DNA from: an uncultured Eubacteriales bacterium
GTDB taxonomy: Bacteria; Bacillota; Clostridia; Oscillospirales; Oscillospiraceae
Length of the DNA stretch: 53,252 bases
Assembly (NCBI GenBank): GCA_900546515.1
Contig: URDG01000018.1
Coordinates: 1-53,252 of the forward strand
Direction of reading: 5' to 3'
The notes under the pieces are model-generated. The model was not told the origin of the DNA. It did no database searches and worked only from the letters and a program-made list of their open reading frames with translations. Position numbers and translations under genes: made by a program. Below are positions 52,703 through 53,252 of this stretch, piece after piece; position 1 is the first letter of the stretch; every line of letters begins with the position of its first letter.

Positions 52703-53252
52703 ATGGCAGACCTGAGAAAAGAGATCGAAAGGCGCAGAACCTTTGCGATAATTTCACACCCGGATGCGGGTAAAACAACACTTACAGAAAAGCTCCTGCT
52801 CTACGGCGGGGCAATACAGCTGGCTGGCTCTGTAAAGGGAAAGGCCACTGCGCGGCATGCCGTGTCGGACTGGATGGAGCTTGAAAAACAGCGCGGTATA
52901 TCCATAACCTCGTCTGTCATGCAGTTTGAGTATGAGGGCTATTGCATCAATATCCTTGACACTCCGGGACACCAGGATTTTTCTGAGGACACATACCGCA
53001 CGCTCATGGCGGCAGACAGCGCGGTCATGGTCATCGACGGCGCGAAGGGCGTCGAGCCGCAGACGCGCAAGCTGTTCCGCGTGTGCGCCCTGCGCCATAT
53101 CCCCATCTTCACCTTCATCAACAAGATGGACCGCGAAGCCCGCGACCCCTTTGAGCTGATGGAGAACATCGAGGAGATCCTGGGCATCAAGACCTACCCC
53201 ATGAACTGGCCCATCGGCTGCGGCAAGGAGTTCAAGGGCGTGTTCGACCGCA
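52703..53252 (+). CDS. prfC: Peptide chain release factor 3 (partial, runs off the right edge)
   Basis: RF3 is a GTPase that recycles RF1/RF2 from the ribosome. The first 183 codons are seen. G1 is SHPDAGKTT, the switch I region RGISITSSVMQF, G3 DTPGHQDFSEDTYRTL, and G4 NKMDREARDPFEL. The RF3-specific HPDAGKTTLTEKLLL and DWMELEKQRGIS segments separate it from EF-G. GAGGGAAAG precedes the ATG. The rest of the G domain and the C-terminal domains lie outside the window. Confidence 0.95.
   Translation, partial: MADLRKEIERRRTFAIISHPDAGKTTLTEKLLLYGGAIQLAGSVKGKATARHAVSDWMELEKQRGISITSSVMQFEYEGYCINILDTPGHQDFSEDTYRTLMAADSAVMVIDGAKGVEPQTRKLFRVCALRHIPIFTFINKMDREARDPFELMENIEEILGIKTYPMNWPIGCGKEFKGVFDR

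Overview
The window looks like the chromosome of an endospore-forming, low-branching Clostridia member, most likely from the Oscillospirales. That placement is inference from gene order, protein character and a GC content that by eye is roughly 55-60%. It carries spoIIAA-spoIIAB-sigF, ylbJ, yqfC and yqfD, a PASTA-type SpoVD/FtsI transpeptidase, Gram-positive HPr with both His15 and Ser46, a T-box leader, and meso-DAP type MurE. About 90% of the window is core housekeeping sequence with operons almost all on the + strand.

Layout. (1) 1-4331: right end of a lower-GC inserted element. It carries, on the - strand, a lantibiotic self-protection operon: ATPase, two permeases, a NisI/SpaI-like lipoprotein, a response regulator and a histidine kinase that runs off the left edge. 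The element abuts, and apparently interrupts, an ABC exporter gene whose last ~82 codons survive at 4332-4580. (2) 4623-9856: a small unknown gene, then murA, a WalJ-like hydrolase, rlmH, a DUF2007-like gene and a phosphohexomutase. (3) 9857-18171: ylbJ (- strand), then yqfC-yqfD-phoH-ybeY-era-yqzL-like-recO-mutS2. (4) 18338-23042: HPr, a DMT transporter, uvrC, rsmD, coaD and a coiled-coil protein. (5) 23378-35814: the division and cell-wall (dcw) cluster: mraZ, rsmH, ftsL-like, spoVD/ftsI, murE, mraY, ftsW, murG, a second murA, ftsQ/divIB and ftsZ. murF, murD, murC, murB and ftsA are absent from it. (6) 35937-44622: a YihY/BrkB membrane protein, a THEP1-like NTPase, ridA, a DUF554 protein, glnS, a compact thioredoxin reductase plus thioredoxin, and a T-box-controlled valS. 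(7) 44729-53252: the spoIIA operon, a membrane-anchored GH25 lysozyme, a pcrA-type helicase, a second DMT transporter, a GT-C-like polytopic protein and the start of prfC.

Together the genes cover peptidoglycan precursor synthesis (MurA x2, MurE, MraY, MurG), the divisome (FtsL, FtsQ, FtsW, FtsI, FtsZ), ribosome and RNA maturation (RlmH, YbeY, Era, RsmD, RsmH), DNA repair (RecO, MutS2, UvrC, PcrA) and early sporulation control. Regulatory DNA is unusually legible. Many promoters have a 17-bp spacer. There are also strong intrinsic terminators, a T-box, three TGG repeats at 10-bp spacing downstream of the mraZ promoter, and a hairpin that would hide the ribosome binding site of the second murA. 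I found no clearly new multi-gene system. The most unusual items are the element insertion at the Walker B codons of an ABC exporter, a thioredoxin reductase lacking the usual NADPH-binding signatures, a possibly leaderless pcrA, and several structured intergenic segments.
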